From positions 372,001 through 436,000 of the forward strand of contig NZ_CP034562.1 of NCBI RefSeq assembly GCF_003970675.1: 64,000 nt of DNA, in the 5' to 3' direction. Positions 24,757-33,328 of this stretch are shown here, piece by piece. Each line of letters opens with the position of its first letter. Positions within the stretch are counted from its first letter, which is position 1. The notes under the pieces were generated by a model. It did not search any database and was not told where the DNA came from. It worked only from the letters and a program-made list of their open reading frames with translations. Both the position numbers and the translations under genes were made by a program. The DNA is from Flammeovirga pectinis (lineage in GTDB: Bacteria; Bacteroidota; Bacteroidia; Cytophagales; Flammeovirgaceae).

Positions 24757-26922
24757 CTATTTTACTAATACCTTCTTTGTAGTCAATGTAGATTTATATA
24801 CATCTGTAAATTGAAGGATATAGATTCCTTTCACCCACTTTTGTGTTGATACCTTTAGATTACTATTGGGTGTTAAGCTATTTTCTAAAATAAGATTTCC
24901 GTTAATAGATAGTATGTTTACTTGTAATGTAGACTTGCTATTGTTCGCTATTGTGAAATCTGAAAATGTAGGATTGGGATATACCTTTATATCTAAATTT
25001 GAACTGGTAATATTGTCTTCAATAGTGGTTGGAGCTTCGTGTATACCTATTGTTGCTAAGTAGAGTCCTCCTCCTTCAGACCCAGTAATCAGAAAGTCAT
25101 TAACTACTGTACTACTCAATTTATTTCCGTAAGTTCTATCCGTAAACATATCGGATTCTTTGTTATAGAATGCTTTACTTTGATAAGTAGAGTTATCATT
25201 CTTAAAATCTCTCCAAACTCTTGGAGTGCCACTATCATCCCATACTAAAAGATCTAGTGTGCCGTCTTTATCAAAATCTGTAATAAATGCAGAAGGATAT
25301 TTACGAAGCAGATTATCATTGATACCTTTGAATTCATTGTCTTCAAGAACAAAATCTAATGTTCCTGTTTGCTTATAATACTGAAGTTCTCCTCCAAACG
25401 TACCTAATAAAATATCAACTTTTCCGTCATCATCTATATCATACAAATAAGTATTTTCTTCAGGTCTGTGTTCAAAAAATAATGTTGGATTTGAAGTGTC
25501 AAAAGAAACCCCAGAGGCAGAAAATAAATAAATACCTGCTTTATTACTATTTGGCGTCCTAGCACTTATTACTAAATCTTCTACGCCGTTTCCTGTAAGA
25601 TCGACTATTTGAGGATTAATGTCTATCATTCCCCATTTAGAAATAGAATAATAGTCTAGATCAATTAATTTAAATTTAGGAGTAGTTGTATTGCCAATAT
25701 TTTGGAAATAAGCGATACCACCTCCTTCCATCTCATTAGCACTATTAAATGTGCCTCTATATCCAACCAATAGATCGTCTAATCCATCTTTATTTACATC
25801 ATAAGCAAAAGGCTTAGAACGTTCACCTAAATCAATAGATGTAGATTGTAGGAAATTTTCTTGAATGAATGTCCACTCAGGTACAGCTGTAGTACCTGTA
25901 TTTTTATATAGCCAAATGCTATTACTAAAATTTGTCAAGTCGCCTTCATTAGAAGTTAGATTAGCTCCAACAACCATATCATTTTGTCCATTATTATTAA
26001 CGTCGACAAAGAAAGAGGCTGGAAAAAGTGGGAAATTTACTGGATGTGAGGATGGAAAATCAGAAATACTTTCATCAAAAAGAGCCGTAGATTCGGTACC
26101 TTTATTAGGAAGTGCAACTAAATTACTACAATTCATCTCACCAATCAGAAGGTCTTTAAGACCACTTCCATTAATATCTTCAAAACTAATAGCAGAACCT
26201 AAGTGCATTATCCTACCGTTTGATCCACATATTTCATCTCCAAAAACATACGTTGCACAATCACCACATTCCTGAAAGTTACCCCAATTATTACTTTTCT
26301 TAGTATATGACGGAGCATCTGAATTGCCTCCTGTATTTTGGTGGTATTCTATTGTTCCCCCTAATCCAGGTACAAAAGTTAAGAAGTCCAATAGACCATC
26401 TCCATTAACATCCGAAAAAGCAGGAGTATCTAGTAAAGAACAGACTAAAGGAGTTGTTGCTCCCGAAAAAGTAGTTGTTTGTAATTGAACAGGTGTTTTA
26501 TTGAAAGATAATTGACTTTCAGATGAATTAGTGTGAAGGTAAATTCCATCTTCTCTACCAATAATTAGGTCTTTTTTTCCACTTCCATTGATGTCTTGAA
26601 TTTGAATCCAGAAACGGATGTCACTTGGGAAAATTTCTTCGTATTGAGGGGTGTATAACCAATCTTTTGAGGTTACATTCCAGAGATAGGTATAGATTTT
26701 TCTTGTAGATCTATCAAATATGACGAGATCTTGAGTACCATTTAGGTTTAAATCTATATTAAAAAGCTGAACAGCATTTAATCCGCCAGACCAAGCATTA
26801 TTAATTTGTTGATTTCCATTTTCTACAACAATGGATGTTGAGGGAACAAAACCAATATTTTGAGCATAAGAATTACTTAAACAAAATAAATAGGTAATTA
26901 ATATTAATAGCGTATGCTTCAT
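24757..26922 (-). CDS. Secreted FG-GAP/VCBS repeat protein with T9SS sorting domain
   Basis: 721 aa. Signal peptide ends at NSYAQ. The body is a beta-propeller-like array of FG-GAP repeats with Ca2+-binding acidic motifs (DLNLNGTQDLVIFD, DVNGDGLLDFLTF, DVNNNGQNDMVVG, DVNKDGLDDLLVG, DIDDDGKVDILLG, DFDKDGTLDLLVWD). The last ~75 residues, from KVYPNPTFSDF to KKVLVK, form a type A C-terminal sorting domain for the type IX system, so the protein is exported to the cell surface or medium. It follows the ParA and RHH genes by 25 bp but is probably unrelated in function. Confidence 0.88.
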   Translation of the reverse strand: MKHTLLILITYLFCLSNSYAQNIGFVPSTSIVVENGNQQINNAWSGGLNAVQLFNIDLNLNGTQDLVIFDRSTRKIYTYLWNVTSKDWLYTPQYEEIFPSDIRFWIQIQDINGSGKKDLIIGREDGIYLHTNSSESQLSFNKTPVQLQTTTFSGATTPLVCSLLDTPAFSDVNGDGLLDFLTFVPGLGGTIEYHQNTGGNSDAPSYTKKSNNWGNFQECGDCATYVFGDEICGSNGRIMHLGSAISFEDINGSGLKDLLIGEMNCSNLVALPNKGTESTALFDESISDFPSSHPVNFPLFPASFFVDVNNNGQNDMVVGANLTSNEGDLTNFSNSIWLYKNTGTTAVPEWTFIQENFLQSTSIDLGERSKPFAYDVNKDGLDDLLVGYRGTFNSANEMEGGGIAYFQNIGNTTTPKFKLIDLDYYSISKWGMIDINPQIVDLTGNGVEDLVISARTPNSNKAGIYLFSASGVSFDTSNPTLFFEHRPEENTYLYDIDDDGKVDILLGTFGGELQYYKQTGTLDFVLEDNEFKGINDNLLRKYPSAFITDFDKDGTLDLLVWDDSGTPRVWRDFKNDNSTYQSKAFYNKESDMFTDRTYGNKLSSTVVNDFLITGSEGGGLYLATIGIHEAPTTIEDNITSSNLDIKVYPNPTFSDFTIANNSKSTLQVNILSINGNLILENSLTPNSNLKVSTQKWVKGIYILQFTDVYKSTLTTKKVLVK

Positions 26923-26947
26923 AAGGATTTTGGCTTGTAGGTTTATA

Positions 26948-27238
26948 CTATAAATCTACTTGAAAATCTAGATAGAAACCAATTGCTTCTTTAATTATTT
27001 CTTCTCTAGAGCGTCCTTCTTTACTTGATAGTGCAGTTATTTTATCTTGAAAAGTAACTGGTAATAAAGAAAAAGTGTCTATAGCATCTTCATTCTGAAC
27101 AGTAGTAGGTGTTGTATTCTCTTTTTTAGGAATAACATTTTGAACAGTAGTAGTTGCAGGAGCAGAAGGTTTATTATTACCTATTGGAGCTCCACCTAAT
27201 AGGGAATCTAATCCTCCCGAAAAGCTTTTTTTTGCCAT
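26948..27238 (-). CDS. Small ParA partner with ParB-like N-terminus and ribbon-helix-helix-like C-terminus
   Basis: 96 aa. The N-terminus MAKKSFSGGLDSLLGG resembles the first residues of chromosomal ParB proteins (basic, then GLDxLLG), the part that contacts ParA. A Pro/Thr/Asn-rich linker (~20-50) follows, and residues ~60-93 (FQDKITALSSKEGRSREEIIKEAIGFYL) look like a ribbon-helix-helix domain. The gene lies 18 bp after the ParA gene. The layout is like that of ParF/ParG plasmid pairs, in which a small RHH protein is the ParA partner. Assignment is by pattern. Confidence 0.6.
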   Translation of the reverse strand: MAKKSFSGGLDSLLGGAPIGNNKPSAPATTTVQNVIPKKENTTPTTVQNEDAIDTFSLLPVTFQDKITALSSKEGRSREEIIKEAIGFYLDFQVDL

Positions 27239-27256
27239 GATGATAGTTATTTAGAG

Positions 27257-28024
27257 TTAGGCGTTAACAGTGGTTCTTTCTAGTACTTCTTGTGCTAGTC
27301 CCCAATAATCTAACGCTCCATTGCTCTTTGGATTGTATTTAAATATGTTTGTTTGTTTTGATGGAGCTTCAGCAAGTGCAACATTTTCTCTTATAACAGT
27401 TTTGAAAAGAGTATCGCCAAAGTGTTTTTCGATGGCATCCTTTACATTTCTATTTAATATCTTTCTCTTATCAAATTGGGTAATAAATACTCCGCCAATT
27501 TCAAGATCTTGATTTAAACGTTGCTTTACTTTTTCTATTACTTCAAGAAGTTTCTTTAATCCTTGCGTTGCTAAAAATTGTGCTTGCAAAGGGAAAAAGA
27601 CTTGATTCGAAGCTGTAAACGCATTAATAGTAAGTAAACCTAAACTAGGAGGACAATCAATTAATATAAAATCGAAATTGTCTTTTACTTTATTAATATG
27701 ATCTTTAAGAATAAATTCCCTACCAGCTTCCATACTTAATTCAAGTTCTGCTCCAGATAAATCTAGTTCAGAAGGAATGAGTTGAAGGTCTAGCTCTAAC
27801 TCTTGCATAGCTTCTTCTATTTTACAGAAGCCTCTAAGCATTGTGTAAACAGACTTCTCAGGTTCAAAGATACCAAGAGATTGACTTAAATTGGCTTGAG
27901 GATCCATGTCTATCATCAAGACACGCTTACCTAATTGATGCAGTCCTGCACCAAGATTAACAACAGATGTAGTTTTACCTACACCACCTTTATGGTTACT
28001 TATAGAAATGACTTGTGCTGCCAT
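27257..28024 (-). CDS. parA: ParA/Soj-family ATPase
   Basis: 255 aa, the usual Soj size. Deviant Walker A ISNHKGGVGKTTSVVNLG (residues ~7-24), A' motif LIDMDPQANLSQSLG (~38), Walker B FILIDCPPSLGLLT (~120) and the FxTQxD-like ITQFDKR. ParA ATPases bind DNA and position chromosomes, plasmids or protein cargo through a partner that stimulates ATP hydrolysis. The partner is likely the 96-aa protein encoded 18 bp downstream. No full-length ParB or parS site was seen, so this may be a cargo-positioning system rather than the main chromosome segregation locus. Confidence 0.9.
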   Translation of the reverse strand: MAAQVISISNHKGGVGKTTSVVNLGAGLHQLGKRVLMIDMDPQANLSQSLGIFEPEKSVYTMLRGFCKIEEAMQELELDLQLIPSELDLSGAELELSMEAGREFILKDHINKVKDNFDFILIDCPPSLGLLTINAFTASNQVFFPLQAQFLATQGLKKLLEVIEKVKQRLNQDLEIGGVFITQFDKRKILNRNVKDAIEKHFGDTLFKTVIRENVALAEAPSKQTNIFKYNPKSNGALDYWGLAQEVLERTTVNA

Positions 28025-28095
28025 TGATGTTTGCGTTTGTAAGTGACGTACAGGTGCTATTTTTTATTAAAAAAGTACCTATGTTTATAGAGCAA

Positions 28096-28749
28096 TTAAC
28101 GTGCTCTATTTTTTTTCTCTTTCCATTTGGTTTGTAGACCGTAGATAATTGGTACCAAAATAAATGGAAGTTGAGCATAATCAATATAAAAATAACCTGT
28201 AATAATAGAAATTATAGCTATAACGGGTTCCATCCAGCTTTCACTACTTATTTCTTCGGCTTCTTTCTTATCCATTTCTTCTTTAAGCAGTAGATTATTT
28301 TTACTTGCGTGTCTCCATGCAAAGAAAGAACAACTACCAATTATAAAAACATTTATACCATATACTGAAATGGAAATAAAGTAGTCTGGAAAAGCAGTAG
28401 CTAAACCATTAGAAAATGGTAATAGAGCTACAAAAGCCAACAGAATTAGGTCTAGCCACATATATAATGTATCAGCTCCTTTCATTAATCGAGTTGTGGT
28501 TGTGTGCTTTAACCAGTAAACAGCCAATAAAACAAAAGTAGAAAGGAAAATACCCAATATAGGTAGTTGCTTACTTAACGCAGTTAAAAGCTCTTTATTA
28601 CTTCCTATAGTTTTAACTTCAGGAAGATCTATAGCTAAAAGCAACATTGTCATTGATGTTGCAAAAATAATATCGGATAATCGAGTAATTCTTGTTAACC
28701 AACTCTTAGAAATTACTTTTTCTTTTTTATTACCTTTTTGATTTCCCAT
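28096..28749 (-). CDS. TMEM175-like (DUF1211) potassium channel homologue
   Basis: 217 aa with several membrane segments. The first segment carries RLSDIIFATSMTMLLLAI (from Arg23), the R-x-S-D signature of TMEM175 channels, whose bacterial members are leak K+ channels. An acidic/Lys cytoplasmic loop (KEEMDKKEAEEISSES) lies near residue 160. The gene is 41 bp downstream of a TetR regulator on the same strand and is probably controlled by it. Channel function is inferred from the motif. Confidence 0.7.
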   Translation of the reverse strand: MGNQKGNKKEKVISKSWLTRITRLSDIIFATSMTMLLLAIDLPEVKTIGSNKELLTALSKQLPILGIFLSTFVLLAVYWLKHTTTTRLMKGADTLYMWLDLILLAFVALLPFSNGLATAFPDYFISISVYGINVFIIGSCSFFAWRHASKNNLLLKEEMDKKEAEEISSESWMEPVIAIISIITGYFYIDYAQLPFILVPIIYGLQTKWKEKKNRAR

Positions 28750-28790
28750 TTGTGTGAAATTGTTATTATTAATAGTAGAAATTAGAGTTG

Positions 28791-29399
28791 TTATGGAAGT
28801 AACATTTTTTCTAAATAACTATAACTAAATTCTATTACTCTTTTTTGATGATGATCTGAGTATGCCGAAACACCCTTCATCGGTTTTTTGATAATAATTC
28901 TTTCAGATCTGATTATATAATCATTCAGTGCATTTACCAAGAAAGTGACAATAAGTTCTTCATCACAATCTTCGTTATAAATGCCTTTTGCTTTTCCATC
29001 AAGAATATTTGAAATAAATAGATCACTTATGATTTTAGAAACCTCGTCGTTCTGAGAGATTACCTCATCTCTAAGATCCATCGTTTCTTCAACATTCATA
29101 ATTCTAGATAAATCTCTATTTTCAAACGATACTTTGAAAAACTTAAGCAATGCAAATTTTATAAAAGCTAAACCCTCTTTTTCTGAGTGTTTTAGTTCCG
29201 TAACAACAGTATTAATTTGCTTAGAAAAATCAGAAATAATTTCTTTAAGAAGAGCTTCTTTTGATCCAAAGTAATAATTTATCATTCCTTGACTTACTTT
29301 AGCTCTTTGGGCAATTTCTCTAGTAGATGCTCCATCAAATCCTCTTTCAGAAATTAACTTAGTTGCAACTTTAAGAACGTGTTCTCTATTGTTTTTCAT
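28791..29399 (-). CDS. TetR-family transcriptional regulator
   Basis: 202 aa. N-terminal helix-turn-helix (residues ~6-50) with the family pattern RGFDGASTREIAQRAKVSQG then INYYFGSKEALLKEII; the C-terminal ligand domain is helical and not recognised. It probably represses its own operon with the TMEM175-like gene. A candidate operator (inverted repeat at 29503-29528) lies in the gap before the divergent DUF4251 gene. Confidence 0.88.
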   Translation of the reverse strand: MKNNREHVLKVATKLISERGFDGASTREIAQRAKVSQGMINYYFGSKEALLKEIISDFSKQINTVVTELKHSEKEGLAFIKFALLKFFKVSFENRDLSRIMNVEETMDLRDEVISQNDEVSKIISDLFISNILDGKAKGIYNEDCDEELIVTFLVNALNDYIIRSERIIIKKPMKGVSAYSDHHQKRVIEFSYSYLEKMLLP

Positions 29400-29493
29400 A
29401 ATGGGGTTATTTAATCGAATGAATTATTTATAGTAAAGTTAATAATCAATTGTAAAAAATAAACTTAAATCTTCAATACGTGTAATGATTGCG

Positions 29494-29501
29494 TATATTT
29501 G
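29494..29501 (+). promoter_or_regulatory. -7 promoter element for the DUF4251 gene
   Basis: TATATTTG matches TAnnTTTG, 105 bp before the ATG at 29606. It is directly followed by the inverted repeat at 29503. Confidence 0.45.
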
Positions 29502-29502
29502 T

Positions 29503-29528
29503 GTGTACTTTTTAAAGAAAAGTATCAC
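29503..29528. promoter_or_regulatory. Candidate TetR operator: inverted repeat
   Basis: TACTTTT (29506-29512) and AAAAGTA (29518-29524) are perfect inverted repeats with a 5-bp centre, extended by GTG on the left and CAC on the right (one extra base). The repeat sits at the predicted transcription start of the DUF4251 gene, in the divergent region next to a tetR gene. Confidence 0.5.
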
Positions 29529-29605
29529 TTATTAAGTAACTATATAGAGTACAACTTATTTTTTTAAGTTCCCGAACATTATCAATACTAAATCTAACAA
29601 GAACT

Positions 29606-30229
29606 ATGAAATATAATTTATTGAAAATATTTGCTTTTGCTTTACTAATGTCTTTTGCAGGACAAGTAACCGCTCAAGATGTGCAAGAAAAACCTTTAAC
29701 TGAAAAGGAACAGAGGAAACTTGCTAAGAAAAAAGCCAAAGAAGAACGTAAAAAAGCCAAGCAATTAGCTAAACAACAAGCTAAAGCAGAAGAAGTTGCT
29801 CGTTTTGAAATGTCTAAACAGGCAATGAAAGATCAAAAGTTTGTTTTACAAGCAAACCAAGTATACGATAGATATGGAAATGTTGCTCAAGTAACAAACT
29901 CTATCAATTTTATTAAACTTAATGGTGACGTTTGTGTTGTACAGTTGGGTTTTGAAGGTATTGTTGGTTACAACGGTGTTGGAGGTATTACTTTAGATGG
30001 TAAAATCACAGACCTACAAATAAAAGAAAATGAGCAAGGAGGTGTAAATATGAGCTTTAATGTACAGGGTTCTATGATGCAAGCAGCAGTTAGAATTAAC
30101 CTAAATGGTGCAGATAATTGGGCAGATGCATCGGTTAGATCACAGACGGAAAATATTGAAGTAAAGTTCCGTGGTAATTTATTACCAACTGATTTGTCTT
30201 CAGTATTTCAAGGAGCAACACCCTATTAA
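29606..30229 (+). CDS. DUF4251 family periplasmic protein
   Basis: 207 aa. Signal peptide to GQVTAQ, a Lys/Glu-rich helical segment (~30-65, KEQRKLAKKKAKEERKK) and a beta-rich DUF4251 domain (~75-200) with FVLQANQVYDRYG and ITLDGKITDLQIKENE. The family is found in Bacteroidota and has no known role. Possibly co-transcribed with gldF 22 bp downstream. Promoter and candidate operator lie 80-110 bp upstream. Confidence 0.85.
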   Translation: MKYNLLKIFAFALLMSFAGQVTAQDVQEKPLTEKEQRKLAKKKAKEERKKAKQLAKQQAKAEEVARFEMSKQAMKDQKFVLQANQVYDRYGNVAQVTNSINFIKLNGDVCVVQLGFEGIVGYNGVGGITLDGKITDLQIKENEQGGVNMSFNVQGSMMQAAVRINLNGADNWADASVRSQTENIEVKFRGNLLPTDLSSVFQGATPY

Positions 30230-30251
30230 TAAAAGCATTACTTTTTAGCTT

Positions 30252-30986
30252 ATGTGGCAGATATTTAAACGAGAAATCAATAGTTTTTTTAGTGCAATTT
30301 TAGGGTATTTAGTAGTCGCTATCTTTTTAATAATGATGGGACTATTTGTTTGGGTATTTCCACAAACAAGCGTTTTAGAAGGAAGTTATGCTTCTTTGGA
30401 TGCCCTTTTTAATGTTGCACCTTATATTTTCATGTTCCTTTTACCTGCTATAACTATGCGTGGTTTAGCAGAAGAAAAGAAAACTGGTACATTAGAATTG
30501 TTGTTTACTCGGCCATTAACTGATTTTCAGATTGTTAGTGGTAAGTTTTTTGCAGCATGGGTTACAGCAATATTAGCTCTAATTCCAACAGTTATTTACT
30601 ACTTTTCAATTTATAATTTAGGTGCTCCTAAAGGTAATATTGATACAGCAGCTGTTGTAGGTTCTTACATTGGTTTAATTTTACTTTCTGGTGGTTTTGC
30701 AGCAATTGGTACTTTTGCCTCGTCTGTTACATCAAGTCAGATTGTATCTTTTATAATAGCAGTAGCACTTTGTTTTGTTTGTTACGATGGAATATCATCT
30801 GTAGCAGCTATTCCAGCATTAAGCGATCAGGCTTATTCTATTGGCTTATGGGGAGTAGATTTTCATTACAGATCTTTAAGTAGAGGGTTAATAGATTCTC
30901 GAGATATATTATATTTTTGCAGTTTAATAATTATTGCACTTAGCCTAGCCAAATTATCAATTGGTAGTAGACGCTGGGAGCAATAA
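30252..30986 (+). CDS. gldF: Gliding motility ABC transporter permease GldF
   Basis: 244 aa, about six membrane segments of the ABC-2 type. It starts MWQIFKREINSFF and has YIFMFLLPAITMRGLAEEKKTGTLELL, the conserved GldF/YtrC-type coupling segment. GldF with GldG and the ATPase GldA supports gliding in flavobacteria. Here gldG does not follow: the next gene, 12 bp away, is a polyprenyl synthase, so gldG and gldA must be elsewhere or absent. Confidence 0.85.
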   Translation: MWQIFKREINSFFSAILGYLVVAIFLIMMGLFVWVFPQTSVLEGSYASLDALFNVAPYIFMFLLPAITMRGLAEEKKTGTLELLFTRPLTDFQIVSGKFFAAWVTAILALIPTVIYYFSIYNLGAPKGNIDTAAVVGSYIGLILLSGGFAAIGTFASSVTSSQIVSFIIAVALCFVCYDGISSVAAIPALSDQAYSIGLWGVDFHYRSLSRGLIDSRDILYFCSLIIIALSLAKLSIGSRRWEQ

Positions 30987-30998
30987 CCTAAATTATAT

Positions 30999-31979
30999 AT
31001 GGCACAATTTAATTTAAAAGAGGCAGGGGAATTACTTGCTCAAGAATTAGAAAAAAGAGCATACGGAGATGCTCCAGAAAATTTATATGCTCCTCTACGT
31101 TATATATTATCATTAGGCGGTAAGAGATTGCGCCCTGCGTTAACGTTGTTAGGTTGTTATTTATTTGATGATGATTACAAGAAAGCAGTTGAACCGGCAA
31201 TTGGTGTAGAAGTTTTTCACAATTTTACTCTAATGCATGATGATATTATGGACGATGCTCCACTTCGTAGAGGTCAGATGACTGTGCACGAAAAGTGGAA
31301 TCCAAATATTGCTATTTTATCAGGAGATGTAATGTTTGTGAAAGCATACGACTACATAATGCAAGTAGAAGACAATGTATTAAGGTCTGCTATTTCATTA
31401 TTTAATAAATGTGCTACCGAAGTTTGTGAAGGACAACAATTTGATATGGACTTTGAAGAACGAGCAATTGTTTCTGAAGAAGAATATATTGAAATGATTC
31501 GTTTAAAGACAGCTGTTTTAATAGGCTTTGCCTTAAGATTAGGTGCTTTAATTGGAGGAGCATCAGAAGAGCAATCTAAAGTGGTAGAAGAGTTTGGAGT
31601 AAATGTAGGACTCGGTTTTCAGCTTAAAGATGATATACTTGATGTTTATGCTGACCAAGATAAATTTGGTAAGCAAGTTGGTGGAGATATTATATCTAAC
31701 AAGAAAACATTAATGCTTATCAAGGCTTTAAAACAAGCTAAAGGTGCGGATAAAGCTGAACTTCTCAAATGGTTAGAGGTCAAAGAATTTGATAAAGTTG
31801 AAAAGGTGAAAGCTGTTACTGCTATCTATGATAGATTAGATATTAAAGAAATGGCAACTTCTAAATCAAATGAATATTTTGATAAAGGATTTACAGCTTT
31901 ACAAAAATTGGATGTTCCAGACAATCGAAAACAATTGTTGAAAGAATTTGGTATCTATCTTCAAAATAGAGATCATTAA
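30999..31979 (+). CDS. Polyprenyl diphosphate synthase
   Basis: 326 aa trans-prenyltransferase. First aspartate-rich motif HDDIMDDAPLRRG (from His80 or so) and second motif LKDDILDVYAD, plus GGKRLRPAL near the N-terminus, which binds the isopentenyl diphosphate. It makes long prenyl chains (octaprenyl or heptaprenyl type) for menaquinone by family knowledge; the chain length cannot be read here. It follows gldF by 12 bp and is closed by a terminator. Confidence 0.9.
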   Translation: MAQFNLKEAGELLAQELEKRAYGDAPENLYAPLRYILSLGGKRLRPALTLLGCYLFDDDYKKAVEPAIGVEVFHNFTLMHDDIMDDAPLRRGQMTVHEKWNPNIAILSGDVMFVKAYDYIMQVEDNVLRSAISLFNKCATEVCEGQQFDMDFEERAIVSEEEYIEMIRLKTAVLIGFALRLGALIGGASEEQSKVVEEFGVNVGLGFQLKDDILDVYADQDKFGKQVGGDIISNKKTLMLIKALKQAKGADKAELLKWLEVKEFDKVEKVKAVTAIYDRLDIKEMATSKSNEYFDKGFTALQKLDVPDNRKQLLKEFGIYLQNRDH

Positions 31980-32060
31980 GATATTTAAAAAGGTACTTTA
32001 GAAATAAGGTAGCTTTTTTTGTACAGTTGTGTTGATTACTATTTTCAATTAACAGGAATA

Positions 32061-32099
32061 AAAAAACCTTGAAAGAATGAATCCTTTCAAGGTTTTTTT
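32061..32099. terminator. Bidirectional terminator between the polyprenyl synthase gene and sodA
   Basis: AACCTTGAAAG (ending 32075) pairs with CTTTCAAGGTT (starting 32084), flanked by an A run at 32061-32066 and a T run at 32093-32099. Confidence 0.92.
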
Positions 32100-32131
32100 G
32101 TGTAGACTTTTTGGTCTATCTATAGTATAAA

Positions 32132-32731
32132 CTACTTAGCAGCAGCAAAACGTTTTGCTACTTCGTCCCAGTTTACAACACTCCAGAATGCAGAAATGTA
32201 ATCAGGGCGACGGTTTTGGTAGTTTAAGTAATATGCATGTTCCCAAACATCAAGACCTAAGATTGGTGTTCCATCGCACTCACCTTTCATTAATGGGTTG
32301 TCTTGGTTTGCAGTAGAGCAAACAGAAACAGCACCATCTTTAGCACATAACCATGCCCAACCAGAACCAAAGCGAGTTGCAGCAGCGTTAGCAAATGTTT
32401 CTTTGAATGCATCAAAAGAACCAAAAGCAGCATCAATTGCAGCAGCTAAATCTCCTGTTGGAGCACCTCCACCGTTTGGAGAAAGGATTGTCCAGAATAA
32501 GTTATGGTTATAGTAACCACCACCGTTATTTCTTACAGCACCAGAAAGTGTATCAGCAGATAATAATTCTTCGATAGATTTTCCAGCGTCAGCAGTACCC
32601 TCAATAGCAGCATTTAATTTTGCAGTATATGCAGCGTGATGCTTTGAGTGGTGAATTTCCATTGTACGAGCGTCAAAATGTGGCTCTAAAGCGTCGTATG
32701 CGTAAGGAAGTTGAGGTAACTCGAATGCCAT
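32132..32731 (-). CDS. sodA: Superoxide dismutase, Mn/Fe type
   Basis: 199 aa. N-terminal [17 protein letters not shown], metal ligands in IHHSKHH (His27), [11 protein letters not shown], and [20 protein letters not shown]. The GSGWAWL, STANQD and NHNLFW forms are closest to the manganese type (SodA) although a cambialistic enzyme is possible. It turns superoxide into O2 and H2O2 in the cytoplasm; there is no signal peptide. Single-gene unit. Confidence 0.95.
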   Translation of the reverse strand: MAFELPQLPYAYDALEPHFDARTMEIHHSKHHAAYTAKLNAAIEGTADAGKSIEELLSADTLSGAVRNNGGGYYNHNLFWTILSPNGGGAPTGDLAAAIDAAFGSFDAFKETFANAAATRFGSGWAWLCAKDGAVSVCSTANQDNPLMKGECDGTPILGLDVWEHAYYLNYQNRRPDYISAFWSVVNWDEVAKRFAAAK

Positions 32732-32916
32732 TTTAATAAGGATTTATAGTTAAATAATTTGTTTCAAAATTTGAGAAGGCGTTTTTTCAACTGATGAGAA
32801 AGGTCACCTTTTTTTTGTTTATGCTAATTAACACAATAAACTCTAAAAAGAGAATCATTTTTTCATCGAATTCATTTATAACATCATAGTTTTTATTTAT
32901 GATACTCAAAATGCTC

Positions 32917-33288
32917 TTAAAATATAGGTGTTAAATTGTCTTTTTGGACTAACTCTGCAACTATAGATTCACCTTTAGAAAGATCTTTACAAGTCCATTC
33001 CCAGTTTTCTGAAAGAATAATTCTTCCTTCATCAATCTTAGGTGTAGAAATACACTTACCTGTCATGATTTCATCATTTAGATTTACATGTTGATAAGTA
33101 AATACTAATGAGCTATCTTCTTTTACAATACCTGTAATTGTACCCATTTTAATATTGGTACCGTGGTAAGTTGCCCAAATAACATCACCGCCCTGTCGGT
33201 AATGAAAGAATGTTTCAGCGTCTACTTCTCCGTTTTTAGAATTAGAAATAGCTCTAAAACGCTTGTTGTGATAATTAATTTTTTCCAT
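32917..33288 (-). CDS. Small beta-rich protein of a family often labelled N-acetylglutamate synthase
   Basis: 123 aa. Its sequence (YHNKRFRAISNSKNGEVD..TFFHYRQGGDVIWATYHG, then HVNLNDEIMTGKC) matches a widespread small family that databases often call n-acetylglutamate synthase. That label has no support in the fold seen here: the protein has no GNAT motif and looks like a small beta barrel. It has its own promoter (33317), so it is not part of the ATPase cassette upstream. Confidence 0.7.
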   Translation of the reverse strand: MEKINYHNKRFRAISNSKNGEVDAETFFHYRQGGDVIWATYHGTNIKMGTITGIVKEDSSLVFTYQHVNLNDEIMTGKCISTPKIDEGRIILSENWEWTCKDLSKGESIVAELVQKDNLTPIF

Positions 33289-33316
33289 AATAGTTCAGCT
33301 TGGTGTAAATAGTGAA

Positions 33317-33324
33317 CAAATATA
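33317..33324 (-). promoter_or_regulatory. -7 promoter element for the gene at 32917-33288
   Basis: Minus-strand TATATTTG matches TAnnTTTG, 28 bp before the ATG. It lies just past the stop of the gene at 33329. Confidence 0.5.
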
Positions 33325-33328
33325 GAAA

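Noticed and set aside
32917-33288. N-acetylglutamate synthase label for the 123-aa protein
   Set aside because: The family is often so named in databases, but no GNAT motif is visible, so the label was not used.
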